Of a stretch of DNA of 64,000 nucleotides, positions 11,601-23,592 are shown one piece after another. A model generated the notes under the pieces. The model did not search any database and was not told the origin of the DNA. It worked only from the letters and a program-made list of their open reading frames with translations. The DNA comes from Coffea arabica (taxonomy: Eukaryota > Streptophyta > Magnoliopsida > Gentianales > Rubiaceae). The first letter of the stretch is position 1. Every line of letters begins with the position of its first letter. The position numbers and the translations under genes are program-made. The DNA lies in the NCBI RefSeq assembly GCF_036785885.1, contig NC_092317.1:7318501-7382500 (forward strand), given 5' to 3'.

Positions 11601-14600
11601 ATAAGTTGGCCCTGAGCTCTTGGAATTACTTCGTCAATTGGTACAAAATCAGCTTTATAATTGTTGGTATTGGTACCCCTTCCACAAAGAGAAATCAATT
11701 TCAAATTTGAGGAAAAATCACCTTGAAAATTTTCACTTGAAGGCCAGTAGAGCAGCCAAATTAGCCAGAAAAATAAGAACACAAATCGATTGAAAAAGGG
11801 TACTCATAGGCAAACACAGAACTGATGAAGAAAGCAGGAAGAGAAGGAGAAAGGAAGGAAGGGGGAGAAGATTGAAGTTTGGTGAAAAAGTAAAGGAGTT
11901 GAAGGCTGAGTTTTCTTGAAGAAGTGCTGAGATTAGTTTTGGTGAAGGTTAGAATAAATAAACATTGGTCTCAGATAACTGAAATTGACTCTCAAGAAGT
12001 CGACTTCTACATTTTCTGAAACTTATTAAGAGCAACAATTTTAATTTTTAATGAAAAAGACTATATGCGGGGAGATAACCCATAACATGAGGGGGCTAAA
12101 TGATCGTTGAAGATCATGACCAAATTGTTGACTAGGCTGGTATGGGGATATCTCGTTGAAGGAAATTGACCTGCATAGATAGACAACTTAGTCATCAAAC
12201 ACTAGCAGAGAGTGGACAGCTTCATTAGGGATTTTCAGACTAGAATGATCGCAGCAAGCATTGTGCTTTTTCTGGAATAAAAGATGCTTTCTGGGAATGT
12301 AAGCTCATGTTGATGTAGTTTCTTTCTTTCCACTAAGCTCTGATCTTGAATCTTGAGAATGAGAAGTTGTTAAACAGAGTGATATGGAACTCGTACAGAC
12401 TTGTAGCTCGATGTAAATAAATCTTTTTTCCAGTTATCTTCTGCAACCAAATAAGGATTATACTTTACCTTCTCCTCGAAATGCACTTCTATTTAGTTAT
12501 GGTTGTCAGTTTCCTTCTCATGTCTGCAACAGTTGCATCCGTATCTGATCTAGCTCTTCTTATTAGCATTACTTTGATTTGCATCTCCTGCTCATTTTTG
12601 TTTGCGATATACTTGTAATCAGGTTATGAATGGGACGTTGGCCATTTTCAAGGGGCTCCACGGCCGGATGTGGATTGCTTTAGAAGCACTTCTTTTGGAT
12701 TGTCTGACTCAATGGTGTAACATTACATTACCTTTTATTGGATCTAGATTAGTTTTCTACCCAGTTTTTCGTGTAATATCTCTTGCAGTGTTTACCTTTT
12801 TGTTAATAAGAGGTCTCAACTTTTAACTGATCAAATACCAGATTTCATAAAAATGTCTTGTATATTATATTTAGTATTTTCGTCCATGGACTGGTAAACT
12901 AAGTGGGTAGTATTCTTCTAGGTTAATCAATGACAATGTAACAGAATACAATTACTTCCCTTGGCTGCCTTTTCCTCTCTCTCCATTCTTCCTGGATTGT
13001 TGAGGGCTAGTGACAAATGCCTTGTGTCCCCCGCATTTTCAGGAATGGTACACTAGTTACTGCAAAACATGCCATGGTTATGTTTATCTTCTTCCCTTCG
13101 GAAGTTCCTTATCTGATTCCTATATTTCTTTTTTCTTTTTTTTTTCCTGTTGCTGTATTTGTTAAATTTGTTGACCACTGTTTGCCTTTTATTGGATAAA
13201 GTTTTATTTTTCTTTTGCAGTTGCATTTTGTTTCTTTTTGCATATTTCTAACACGAAAATCTTCTGTTTTGTTGACGGTTGTGTATCAGGTCAGTGAATC
13301 AGATCCTTTAGCTGCCATAGACAAAGAGAAAACAGATGTATTAATGTATTGCACTGGAGGTATTCGCTGTGATGTATACTCTGCAATCCTTAGGTAGACA
13401 ACATATATTTTCATATGCTTTCTACTCTCTCTTTGCAATTGTGTGCATTCCTGTGTTCTTACCTATATCCCCACCCTACAGGGTTCATAACTACTCTATT
13501 ACAGGACTTTGCTTCAGGAAAGGAATTTTGATACTAAACAGGACGAGCATACATCTTATAATGAATGAGGAATCTATTGTTTATTTCTTTGTTAAATTGT
13601 ATAGTTACATGTATAAGCGGACCCAAACCATCAAAAATCATGTGTAACATACAGAAATGTTCCTAAAGGTCCAATGTGAATGAGATGATACTTAAAATAA
13701 ATAAGAACTAAGAAGAGAGCAAAGATTTAGTCTAACTTAGAAGAGAGCAAAGAACAATAGTCACCACGAGTTTTACAGGTCAATATTGTAGGGGAACATC
13801 ATATTAAGAATGTTTTTCCTATCACTCTCCATTTACATAATGATGATTATGTGCCATGTGCCCATATCTTCTCTGCTTCACAAGTAATTACTTATTCCAC
13901 ATATAACTAATGAGATTAGGAAGAGAAGAAAATTCAAGTTTTTTAGTTTTTGGAAATAATAGAATCGAATTGTGTTATTGGTATTCCGCTTTTGTCTCTG
14001 TATTTATATTAAGTAAAATGTGGGCCACACATGCCCACTCTTTACCCTTCACATGGAGGATCGAATAGATCATTACCTTAAGGATACCTTGTCGAATTAT
14101 TACTTCTCTAAAAGCTTAGGCTGTTGAGAGCAGACTATGAAAATCATTTGACGAACTTAGAGGTCTTTTATTTATTTTGCAGAGGACGAGGTTTCAAAAG
14201 ATTATATACATTGATGGGAGGGATTTCTCATTATCTCAAGAGTGAAGGTTCTGCTGGATGGGTTGGAAATCTCTTTGTTTTTGATGCTCGTCTTGCTCTT
14301 CCTCCTCCTGTATTCAAGCCTGAAGTTAAAACTGAAGCTAGCAAAACACAAGCTTTCCTGGATAACTCATTTGCCAAATGCTATATATGTGGTTCAAAAG
14401 TGTCGGAATTGAGACATCGTAATTGTGCAAACCTTGATTGTAACCTCCTTTTCCTGTAAGTTCCATTTCTTCATTGCTCAAGGATAATCTAAAGAATTAT
14501 GATAATTTTTTATCTCTTGACAAATTCAGAATTAGAAAGATTTGTTTGATGAACCTTTTCTGTTAATGATCAGCGTGGTTAAAAGGTGTCCATAAATACT

Positions 14601-15242
14601 TTATTTTGTAAAATATGTTTGCAAGCTTACCTTTTAATGTATTGTCATTTGATGAATTGGTGTCTTTTGTTGATGCAATAATTGTTCTTCATCAAGTGCG
14701 AGTAAAATTTCTTTTACAATTGGTTCAAGATAGGTGAATGAAGGTGCAAGTTGAATTAAAAACACACATTGTACAGGCATTGAATCTAGAGGTAGTTTAC
14801 AGTATTGGGAAGCGGAAATCCAATGGATCATTCTCAGCATGCAAACTGAAAAATCCATTGTCAAATCATCTTGCAATGTGATAACCAAAGTGGAGTGAGG
14901 TAATTGTCCTGAATGCTGATAGGTCTGAGGAGAAGAAAAACATATGTTATAGACGTTAGCATGATTCCAGCTTATCAGAAGAATTTCATGCATCTGCATA
15001 GTGTTGTTCTTAGGTGTTTTTCTTCAAACCCGAAGTTTGTTGTATCTGCCTGCATATACGTCATTAGCTGTTTACCATACTGCACTTGGTGTTTCAGATG
15101 CTGCATGGCCTGTGTGAACCAGTCAAGAGGATGCTGCTGTTTGAAATGCACATCTGCCGCTAGACTTAGACCAGTACTGCCTGGGCATCAAAGATACCAA
15201 AAATGGCATCATTATAGAGAAGTGGAGTTGGAAAGAAGATGA
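8645..15242 (+). CDS. STR8: Rhodanese-like domain protein 8 type, chloroplast (TrhO/UPF0176-like)
   Basis: Eight exons: 8645-9049, 9602-9655, 9778-9927, 11297-11459, 12623-12714, 13290-13393, 14183-14455 and 15098-15242, giving about 461 residues in one frame. The N-terminus is Ser/Arg-rich, as in a chloroplast transit peptide. Next comes the YceA/TrhO-like N-terminal domain (FYHFVFIEDP, then GRIYLNEQGINAQYSG). The rhodanese domain (ILLDVRN, EWDVGHFQGA) has the active-site loop CTGGIR with cysteine near residue 309. A cysteine-rich C-terminus (CYICGSK, NCANLDCN, CCMAC, GCCCLKC) probably binds zinc. The same order occurs in Arabidopsis STR8 and in bacterial TrhO, which hydroxylates U34 of tRNAs; that activity here is inference. 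The ATG at 8645 is the first in frame. Intron 3 has a GC donor (CAG/GCAAGT). Intron 3 also holds half of a MITE near 10685. Confidence 0.93.
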
Positions 15243-16098
15243 AGACTTGATCGCCCTCTAGCTCACAGAAATTTTCAACTTGGTTCTTCTTCAGCGATGC
15301 AATACCAACCGTTTTTTATTGTGGAGATTTGTTCTGGAGTACAAAATCATGTCAAAGCATGTCTGGCAGAGTGAGAGAGCTGTTGGTTGATTAGAAGACC
15401 CACAGCATGGCATTTTGTACAAAAAAAATTCCAATACTAGCGCTTTTGTTCTCAACCACCTGTTCTTGTAAATGATTAGAATTTTGTTTTTCTGGCTTTG
15501 AGCTATGAAAATGAGTTTAGCTGGATGTAAACAAGTACTGCAGTCACTGAATAATGAAAGTTTTACCTTTTCTGAAAATCCAATGGGATGATCACCATGG
15601 ATATCTAACTATTCTAAAAATTGCTTTCAAATAAGTTGAAGAGATGGATTATATTCTTTTGACCAGTCTAGTGTCTTAGAATAGTTCAGGCCACTTGAGT
15701 TCAATGGTGGAATGGTACTGCCAACTCAAGCCTCAGAGCCTGTTGAATTTTCTTGTAGCTTGTATGGAAACAGTGGAAGTTGAATGATATGTTATCAAGC
15801 ATACATACATATCAAGTGCTTTTGTATCATATGCATGGATAATTTTGTTCATTGGTCTCTTCCAAGCATGTTACTTTTAAGGAAACATAATTAAACGTTG
15901 AAGCCGTGGTTTTTTTTTTCTTTTTTCTTTTTTTTTTTTGTCTTTTGGGTTGAAATACAAGCCAGAAGATGTTTGTATATGCTATACTTTTTTACTTCTA
16001 GTAGATGTAATTTTGGCCTATAACTTACAAGCCAAGAAGATAAAATAGCGGTCAGTACCCTACAACTCCCCCAAAAAGAAAACACAAATTTTTATGGA
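15243..16098. other. 3' flank of the STR8 gene and intergenic DNA
   Basis: No gene is seen. The first few hundred bases are probably 3' UTR. A T-rich tract lies at about 15911-15940. Confidence 0.6.
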
Positions 16099-16253
16099 TT
16101 AATCTTTCTCACATTGACAGTATAGTATATACACTGTTAGCGTTGGATGAATAACAACTATGTAAAATTTAAATTTAAAATTTAACTTTTACACACATGT
16201 TATGAATCAAACGGTAATAGTGTATATACTGTCAGTATATATAAGATTTACTC
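16099..16253. mobile_element. Small fold-back MITE
   Basis: About 50-bp imperfect inverted ends: left TTGACAGTATAGTATATACA followed by CTGTTAGCGTT; right, read in reverse, CTGACAGTATATACACTATT then ACCGTTTGATTCAT. The middle is AT-rich and without coding potential. A related fragment (TTAGTGTATATACTGCGTAT) lies in intron 2 of XTH copy 2 at about 6033. Superfamily not assigned. It ends about 50 bp before the LINE target-site duplication. Confidence 0.65.
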
Positions 16254-16305
16254 AATTTTTATTTGATGAGGAAAAAATTGTGAGAAACCCAATTTGTAAT
16301 AAGTG

Positions 16306-16321
16306 AAACATGGAGAATAAT
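16306..16321 (+). repeat. Target-site duplication, 5' copy, of the LINE
   Basis: AAACATGGAGAATAAT occurs here and again at 22592-22607, directly flanking the LINE. The first A residues may belong to the poly-A tail of the 3' copy, so at least 13 bp are informative. Confidence 0.9.
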
Positions 16322-16872
16322 CAAAAGTCTCTCTCTCTTCATTGAGAGCCTTTCTCTCTCTTCATTGAGAGCTGCTCTCCCTTTTGGTGGGAGCGTCTAA
16401 AAGTTCTAACCTTTTCAAACTTTCAAACTTCAAATCCCAAAACTTCAAACTTCTAAACTTCAATGTCCAAAACAAAACATAAATCTAAACCAACCTCATA
16501 TTCCTAATTAATACGCAGCGAGTTGGAATAGGCAAGAACTCAATACTACGAGATTGAGGATACTTCTGGGTCCCCAGTGTTGCAACTGGCTCAAAAGAAG
16601 ATAAAGACCACAAGAGGGGTCCAGATGTGCATTTGGCTTCTGATGAGTTGTGTAAGCTTTAGTTTTATAGGCTCTAACAGGATGGATCCGTCTTACCTTG
16701 CTTTTTAGATTTTCATGTGCATTAAGCATTCTGCCTTTTCTTTTTACTTTGTTTCACTTCACTGTTAGGCTCTGGTAGTTTTGTTTTTCTGCTTTTGTAT
16801 ACAGCTCCAGTTAGAGACTTAGTGCTTGTCGGATTTGGTTGGTGGAATACCCAAGGATCTCTGGGTGGAGTC

Positions 16873-18416
16873 ATGGCTGAGGACTTAGCTGAAATTTTAG
16901 GGAAGTTTGCGCTTTCCAGCAAGGAACTAGGAGGGGCTGACTTGGACAGAACTGAAATTAACTTAGGGGTAAAAGAATGTCAGTTGAGCCTTCTGGGGAA
17001 ATTTAAAGGAGAAAAAATAGTCAACTACACTGGTGTGAAGAGCTTTGTTACATCAACTTGGAGTTATCCAAAAGACCTCAAAGTTGTTGAACTATGCCCC
17101 AATTTCTTTCAGTTCTTTATTCGGGGGGAGCAGGAAAAGGAAAGGATAGTAGAGGGGGGCCATGGATTATGGATAGTCAGATTCTAGTCTTGAACAGGTG
17201 GTTTGAAGGTATTGAAGAGGATGAAAGTGCTTTTAAAAAGGCCTCCCTATGGGTTCAAGTCTGGAATCTTTCGATACATTAGATGTCTAAGGAGGTAGGA
17301 AGAAAAATTGGAGTAGTATTCAATGGTGTGAAAGAGGTAATCATCCCTCAGACGGGTAGCAAAGAAGGAAGGCATATTAAGCTGCTGGTGGTAGCTAATA
17401 TATCCCAACCCTTACTAAGGGGATCAATAGTTAAGGTGGAAGGTTCTACAAAATGGGTAAGCTTCAAGTACAAGAGGTGTCCAGATTTCTGTTACAATTG
17501 TGGAATTGTAGGGCATAGTGAGAGAAACTGCAAGAGACTGGTCCTTGTAGATAGAGGGCATTTAGAAAATCAGTATGGTACGTGGATGAGAGCTAGAAAT
17601 GATAATAGAAGAAACTCACCTCAAAAAGAACAACTGGTCAGGAGAGCACCCAGTGATAAGCATCACTGGAGGTTACATAATGGGAACTGGGTTGAAGTGG
17701 TAAAACAAAAACAACTGGACCCTGGTCAGGGCAGCAGTGTACCATATATAAATCAAGGGGGTGCATTAAGCAATGCAGTGGAGTTACAGAATCAGGTTCT
17801 CAGAAAAGAGAAAGAGGAAAGTGTTATGAATAGCAATCCAAGTTCAGCCTCGAAGGCTATGGTAAATAGTCAGGTAAAGGAAGCAACCATTGTAGCATCT
17901 CTAGACAAGCTGAACATGGAGTCTGAGAAGGCAGAGGGAAGGGCTTTGAGGGAGCTCTCTGCCAGGGAAGAGGCCCCCGCCAAGTTGGAAATGAAGGAGT
18001 ACTCCCAAGAAGTGAGCCAGACAGATGTAGAGATTAGTGAGCAGGAATTGGCTAAAGTAATAGAGAACTAGGAGGAAGGAGGAACAACTGAGAATATGCC
18101 AGGTGAGGTAACTTTTATGGACCTAATGGTTGAGGACAAAAAGAAGGAAGCTGTTACAAGACAAAATAGGAGATTGAAGAAACAACTTAGATCTCCTACT
18201 AAGAGAAGAACACCTCTGAAGGAGATTTGCACCAATACCAAAGACTCAGGAGTACAAGGTAAAAGGAAGTTTCAATTATGTGATGAGGAAATGGAAGATG
18301 CAGAAGGCAAGGAGATAGGGGGTAAAAGAAACAAAGGGTGTCTTGAGGTTTGCTATAATGTTCAGGCACAAGAGGGGGATGGGACTAGCCTACTCTGGGC
18401 CCCCAAACCTCAATGA
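16873..18416 (+). pseudogene. LINE ORF1 (DUF4283-like domain plus CCHC zinc knuckle)
   Basis: RNA-binding protein of the LINE. The start is placed at the ATG of MAEDLAEIL, 16873. The DUF4283-like part runs to about 17450 (NYTGVKSFVTSTW, ILVLNRWFEGI, LWVQVWNLSIH). The zinc knuckle CYNCGIVGHSERNC lies at about 17490-17530, followed by a basic, low-complexity tail. Three lesions are visible: a frameshift near 17150, a TAG at 17280-17282 where the family normally has Trp, and a TAG at 18069-18071. The final TGA overlaps the ATG of ORF2 by the sequence ATGA. Confidence 0.88.
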
Positions 18417-21400
18417 AGATTCTGGTGTGGAATTGCCAAGGTGTTGGGACTTGGAAGCATCAGGACAATTGCCCATTTGAGGGAGGTTTCCAACCTCTTC
18501 TCCCTAAGTATGCTGTTCTTGAGCGAAATTAAAAATAGGAGTAGATATATGGAGCGAGTGAGAGAGAAGTTGAATTTCGAGAGTAGTTGTGTTGTGGAAT
18601 CAATGAATAGATCTAGGGGCATGGCTCTGATGTGAAAAGATGAAGTAAAAATTAAAGAGATAATTAAAATGGCCTTTACTATAGAAGCTCATGTGGAAGA
18701 CAGGGAGACAAAGACAACATGGTGGTTCATTGGTATATACGCAAGCTGTGACAATCTGATCAGGAAGAGTTAGTGGAAGGTTGTGAAAGATAGGAAAAAA
18801 TTATGGGGAGAACAATGGATAATAGCCGGGGACTTTAATGACATTCTGTCAAATGAGGAGAAGTGGGGAGGTAGATGGAGAGAAGAGAAGAGTTTCACAG
18901 ATTTTAACAACTTTATAAATGATAACCAATTGATTGACATTGGTTTTGAGGGGAACCTCTGGACGTGGAGTAACAATTGGGAGGATGTAGGAGAAGTCAG
19001 AGAAAGACTAAACAGAGGCCTGTGTAGTATAGACTGGTCACTTGTTTTTGATAAAGCCAAATGCAAACATGTTGACACATTTGCATCTAACCATAGCATG
19101 TTAATGATAGATACTAGGAAGAGGAAAAGAAGATTTTATTTTGACAAAAGATGGCTAAAAAGAGAAGGGATCCAGGATGTGATCAGAAATGCATGGGAAA
19201 AAGATTGTGAGGGATCAAGAATGTTTAGGGTCAAATGCAAAATCAGAAACTGCAGAATTGAGTTATTAAAGTGGAAAAATAACTCCAACTGTAATGCTAA
19301 AAAGAAGATCATTCAAATCAAAAGTCAGTTGGAGAAGCTTCAGTCTAGCACTCATTATGGCACCAGGAAAGAGACAGTGAGTCTGAAAGAGCAGTTGAAA
19401 GAGGCTTACAAGAAGAAGGAACTGTATTGGCACCAAAAAGCTAGACTAAACTGGATAAAGAAGGGGGATAAGAATACTAAATTCTTTCATGCTCAAGTCA
19501 AAGGAAGGAGGAGGAGAAACAGAATGTTGAATCTGCAAAGGGAAGATGGATCTTGGACTGAGAATGAGCAAGAGTTAGGGGAGGAAGTGGCAAATTACTA
19601 CAAGCAGCTCTTCACTAGTAATTGGAATGGTAGCCCAGAGGAGATCCTTAGAGGTATTCCATCCACCATTACGGCTAGCATGAATGATCAACTGGCTAGA
19701 GGTGTTGATGAAGAAGAAATCAGAACAACAATTTTCTCTATGTCTCCTGATACAGCTCCTGGGATGGATGGTATGACCCCCATTTTTTTTCAGAAATTTT
19801 GGTTTACTATTAAACATGAGGTAGTCCAGGCTATCCAGAACTTTTTTCATTCCAATTCCATGCCTAGAACCCTGAATCATACCTTAATATCCCTCATCCC
19901 AAAAATTAAAGATCCTGTCAATCTGAAGCATTATAGGCCTATTAGCTTGTGTAATGTGCTTTATAAAGTGATATCCAAAATACTGGCTAATAGGCTTAAA
20001 GTTATGTTAAATATCTGTATTAGTAAAATCCAATCTGCTTTCATTCCTGGTAGACAGATCCTAGACAATGTTATCTTAGCTCATGAATACATGCATTTCC
20101 TGAAAAATAAAAGGCAAGGAAAAGAGGGATATATGGCTGTTAAGCTAGATATGTCTAAAACTTAAGATAGAGTGGAATGGCATTTTTTGAGGGCCATGAT
20201 GCAAAAAATGGGTTTTAGTAGCAGGTGGATTAGCTGGATTATGAAATGTGTTGAATCAGTCTCTTATTCTTTCAATATTAATCGTGAGGCTAAGGAATAT
20301 ATTGTACCAGAAAGAGAAATAAGACAGGGTGATCCTCTCTCACCCTATCTCTTCCTATGTGTTTAGAAGGCTTCTCAAATCTGCTGAAAAGAGCTGAAGA
20401 GGAAAAGAAGATTTATGGACTCAAAATCAGTAGAAATGGGCCTAGACTAACACATTTATTTTTTGCAGATGACTCATTAATTTTCTGTAAAGCAAACACC
20501 AAACAAACTGAGGAGTTGAGGAGGATCCTGGTGGCATATGAAAAGAGCTCTGGACAGTTGATCAATCTGGAAAAGTCTTCTGTCTTCTTCAGCAAAAATA
20601 TGGATCATGGTAAAAAGCTAGAAGTATGCTGCAGACTGGGGAATATCCAGATGGTCAACCAAGGCAAATACCTGGGGCTACCAATGGTGATAACAAGGAC
20701 AAAGGACCAAATCTTTGGATTCATCAGAGACAACATTAAAAAGAATTTTGGAAGCTGGAAGCAGAGATTGCTAAGTCAAGCAGGGAAGGAGGTCTTGTTA
20801 AAAGCAATGACTATAGCAATGCCAACTTATACTATGTCATGCTTTAAACTACCTCTGAAACTGTGCAAAGAGATCAGTGCACTAATGGCAAGCTACTGGT
20901 GGGGAGACACTAATGGAAAGGAGAAGATGCATCAATGCTCCTGGAAGAGAATATCCCAAAACAAGAACCAGGGAGGACTTGGGTTCAAAGACCTGGTCAA
21001 TTTTAACAGAGCCTTGCTTGGTAAGCAAATTTGGAGATTACTTGTAAATCCAAACTTGCTTATCTCCAAGGTTCTGAAAGCAAAATACTACCCTACTGGC
21101 TCCTTCTTTAATTGCAAGTGTCCACAGAATGCTTCATGGATCTGGCAGAGCCTAATGGGAGCTAAACAGTTTGTTGAGGAGGGCACCTGGAGGAAAATTG
21201 GAAATGGTTGTAAGACAGATATCTGGGAGGACAAGTGGATAATTGGAAACAAAGAAGGAAGGCCCTCAACACCCAAACCTCCAGAATGCAAAGTGCAGAA
21301 AGTTCAAGACTTAATCATTCAGAAGAGGTGGAATAGAGTGGAAGTGTTCAGAACGTTTAATAGTGAGGATGCAGAAAGAATCCTAAGCATTCCTATCAGC

Positions 21401-22503
21401 TTAGCAGGAAAGGAGGACAATAATTTCTGGATACACTCTCCTACAGGGCAGTACAAAGTGAGTACAAGATACAAGGTACGTATGAAAGAGAAGGAAACAC
21501 AAGAAAAGGTTGGCTATAAGGGTGCTGGTCCTAGTACACATAATGCAGCAAAACAGATGTGGTCTTGCCTATGGAAACTAAACATCAAACAGAAACTGAA
21601 GACCTTCATGTGGAAATGCATCAATAATTCTCTCTCAGTCAAGGAAGTAATCTTTAGTAGGACTAAGAAAGAAGATCCCATCTATAAAGCATGTGGTGAA
21701 GGGGTAGAGACGGTGAAACATATGTTGTTGAACTGTAGACAGGCTAAGCAGGTATGGCATATAGCACCAATACAATGGGGGGTGCTAAGGATAAACAAGG
21801 CTGTTTTAAGGCCTGGTGGACTGAAATTACAAGAGCTAAATCTAGGCAGGATGGTGAAGAACACCTTGGTCTAACAGTTAACATCTTGTGGCAAGTATGG
21901 AAAAGCAGAAATGAGTGGGAATTCAACAACAAACAAAGGCATGCAATGACAACAATAAAAAAAGCTCAAGAAGAATGGATGGAGTTCTGCGAAGCCTACA
22001 AACAGAAGGAGCAAGTGAGCACAGCAGAAACAACTGCTAACCAAATGCCAAGGATAGAAGAAGAGAATGCAGAGGTGATCCAAGTTAAGATTGCTGCACT
22101 AAGCAAACCGAACAGTAAAGAGGTTGGCATAGGTGTGACTACTATGACTGAAGGAAATGTTATTGTTGCAGCTTGGGCTATACATGAAAAAAGCTACAAT
22201 TGTCCACAATTGGACGAGGCTGAGGCTATCAAGATAGTTATGAGTAAATTAGTTGTCAAAGGCTGGAGAAAAGTCAACATACAGAGCTGCAACAAACACC
22301 TACATCAGCAAATTAGTGCGACTAATGCATCAAATATCAAACTGCATACTCTAGTTGAGGATATTCTTAGCTTGAAAGCTTTGTTTCAAATGTGCTCTTT
22401 TGGTGTTATATCTAAAAATAATAATCATGTTAATACTACAGTTGGTGAGTATGCCTTAGGCATCATACATGATGAGGAATGGATCAATCCTCTGTGCTAT
22501 TGA
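18413..22503 (+). pseudogene. LINE ORF2 (endonuclease, reverse transcriptase, zinc-binding, RNase H-like)
   Basis: Starts MKILVWNCQG at 18413, as L1 endonucleases do; IIAGDFNDIL near 18815 is the endonuclease core. Reverse transcriptase blocks follow: [65 protein letters not shown] and the catalytic FADD near 20465. A zf-RVT segment (WKLNIKQKLKTFMWK, CGEGVETVKHMLLNC) is at about 21570-21760, and an RNase H-like fold closes the frame. Lesions: a frameshift near 18445, stops near 18633 and 18770, TAA at 20163-20165 in the MSK-T-DRVEW motif, and frameshifts near 20350 and 21790. In the RNase H-like part two of the usual acidic residues are replaced (see findings). Confidence 0.92.
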
Positions 22504-22591
22504 GCACTTTTTGTATAGAAAGAGGGGCCTTTGCTCCAAGTGTAAAGATTAGTTGATGATCAATATATTACTAATATCATTTCGAAAAAAA

Positions 22592-22607
22592 AAACATGGA
22601 GAATAAT
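22592..22607 (+). repeat. Target-site duplication, 3' copy, of the LINE
   Basis: Identical to 16306-16321; it follows the A run that ends the LINE. Confidence 0.9.
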
Positions 22608-22839
22608 GACATTACCGGTAAACATTTGGGACCAAAAGTTAAAAACTTAACCTTGTTTTATAGGGTACCAAATTCAGATTATAAAGTATGTCAAGGACTA
22701 CTGTAACAATTTATCCCAACTTGAACGCGAGAAAGAACAGGAAAATTTTCTCTTAGGATATAGAAACAGCACGTATAAACCCCTTCTTGGAGTACAACTT
22801 TTGGAGCGGGATGTACATTTGACAGCCAACTATCTCCTC
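22608..22839. other. Upstream region of the FAM32A-like gene
   Basis: Short intergenic region between the LINE and the next gene; presumably its promoter. No further feature is seen. Confidence 0.5.
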
Positions 22840-22846
22840 TATAAAC
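22840..22846 (+). promoter_or_regulatory. Probable TATA box of the FAM32A-like gene
   Basis: TATAAAC lies 67 bp upstream of the ATG at 22913; transcription would start near 22870, leaving a short 5' UTR with a GAGAGAGAGA run just before the ATG. Confidence 0.45.
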
Positions 22847-22912
22847 GCCGTTCCGGTAGCGAATCAATTGCTTCGCAATCCCAGAACCATTGTGCGACTG
22901 TGAGAGAGAGAG

Positions 22913-23266
22913 ATGTCGGACGCATACGAGAGAGTGAAAGGAGGGAGGCTAACATTCAAGGGAGGAGTTCTCGCCACGCGAAGCAAGGATATAGATAAGA
23001 AGAAGAAAAAGAAGAAGAACAAGTCCTCGAACGAAGACGACCTCCTGGCCAAGGATCCAAATCAAATCAACGACCCGTCAGCTACGGGTTCGGGTTCGGG
23101 TGCGGGAGAGATTTACACCATCGACGCGGCGAAGAAGATGAAGTACGATGAATTGTTCCCAGTTGAAGCTAAGAAGTTCGGGTACGACCCGACTGCTAAA
23201 TCCAAATCCGTTGAAGAAGCCCTTGATGACCGCACCAAGAAAAAAGCTGACCGTTACTGTAAATAG
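22913..23266 (+). CDS. FAM32A-like (DUF1754) small basic nuclear protein
   Basis: Single-exon gene of 117 residues. The start MSDAYERVKGGRLTFKGG matches the FAM32A pattern (AYE.V.GG.L..KG), followed by a run of lysines (about residues 29-36) that should act as a nuclear or nucleolar signal. The C-terminus VEEALDDRTKKKADRYCK resembles the plant members as I remember them. Human FAM32A is found in the catalytic spliceosome near the 3' splice site; the role in plants is not established. The Gly/Ser-rich linker (SGSGAG) is poorly conserved in such proteins. It sits tail to tail with the PPR gene, 326 bp apart. Confidence 0.8.
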   Translation: MSDAYERVKGGRLTFKGGVLATRSKDIDKKKKKKKNKSSNEDDLLAKDPNQINDPSATGSGSGAGEIYTIDAAKKMKYDELFPVEAKKFGYDPTAKSKSVEEALDDRTKKKADRYCK

Positions 23267-23592
23267 TTGAATTATTACTACAACATTTAAACCCTAGTTC
23301 CTATTTGATTATATTTTGGGTTTCTTTTTTTCTTGTATTTTTTTTTTAATCTACCTCCATACATAGAGCTGTTAATGAATTGAAGACTAGTATCTACTTG
23401 ATTTTCCTGTTTAGTGCTCCAACTTGAGTAGTAACTGTGTGTGTATTCAATTTGCCAAAATTGGATTAGGAGCCAAAAACACATTAGAGCTGACAGAAGA
23501 ATTTTGTCAATTAATTGAAGGGTGACTCCCACCATACAACTTTTGGAGCTTAATGCCTATATGATGAGGTTTGTTGGTGATAATCAACCAGT
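23267..23592. other. Shared 3' intergenic region of convergent genes
   Basis: 326 bp between two stop codons, T-rich at 23320-23350. It must contain the two 3' UTRs, which may overlap. No other feature is seen. Confidence 0.6.

Larger units (their letters stand above)
16322..22591 (+). mobile_element. Full-length, decayed L1-type LINE
   Basis: About 6.27 kb between perfect 16-bp target-site duplications, ending in a short A run. The 5' UTR (16322-16872) begins with two copies of a CTCTCTCTTCATTGAGAGC unit. ORF1 and ORF2 follow in the order usual for plant L1 elements: ORF1 with an N-terminal DUF4283-like domain and a CCHC knuckle, ORF2 with endonuclease, reverse transcriptase, zinc-binding and RNase H-like parts. 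About nine lesions interrupt the two frames, so this copy is not active. The near-perfect duplication and near-complete length show one insertion by target-primed reverse transcription, followed by a long period of drift. Confidence 0.93.

Noticed and set aside
11585-11900. Antisense frame within STR8 intron 4 (65 codons)
   Set aside because: No family recognised; the strong purine asymmetry alone is no proof of a gene.
13030-13110. Possible extra STR8 exon after TTTTCAG at about 13040
   Set aside because: The family joins SFGLSDSM directly to VSESDPLA, and including the extra piece would insert unrelated residues.
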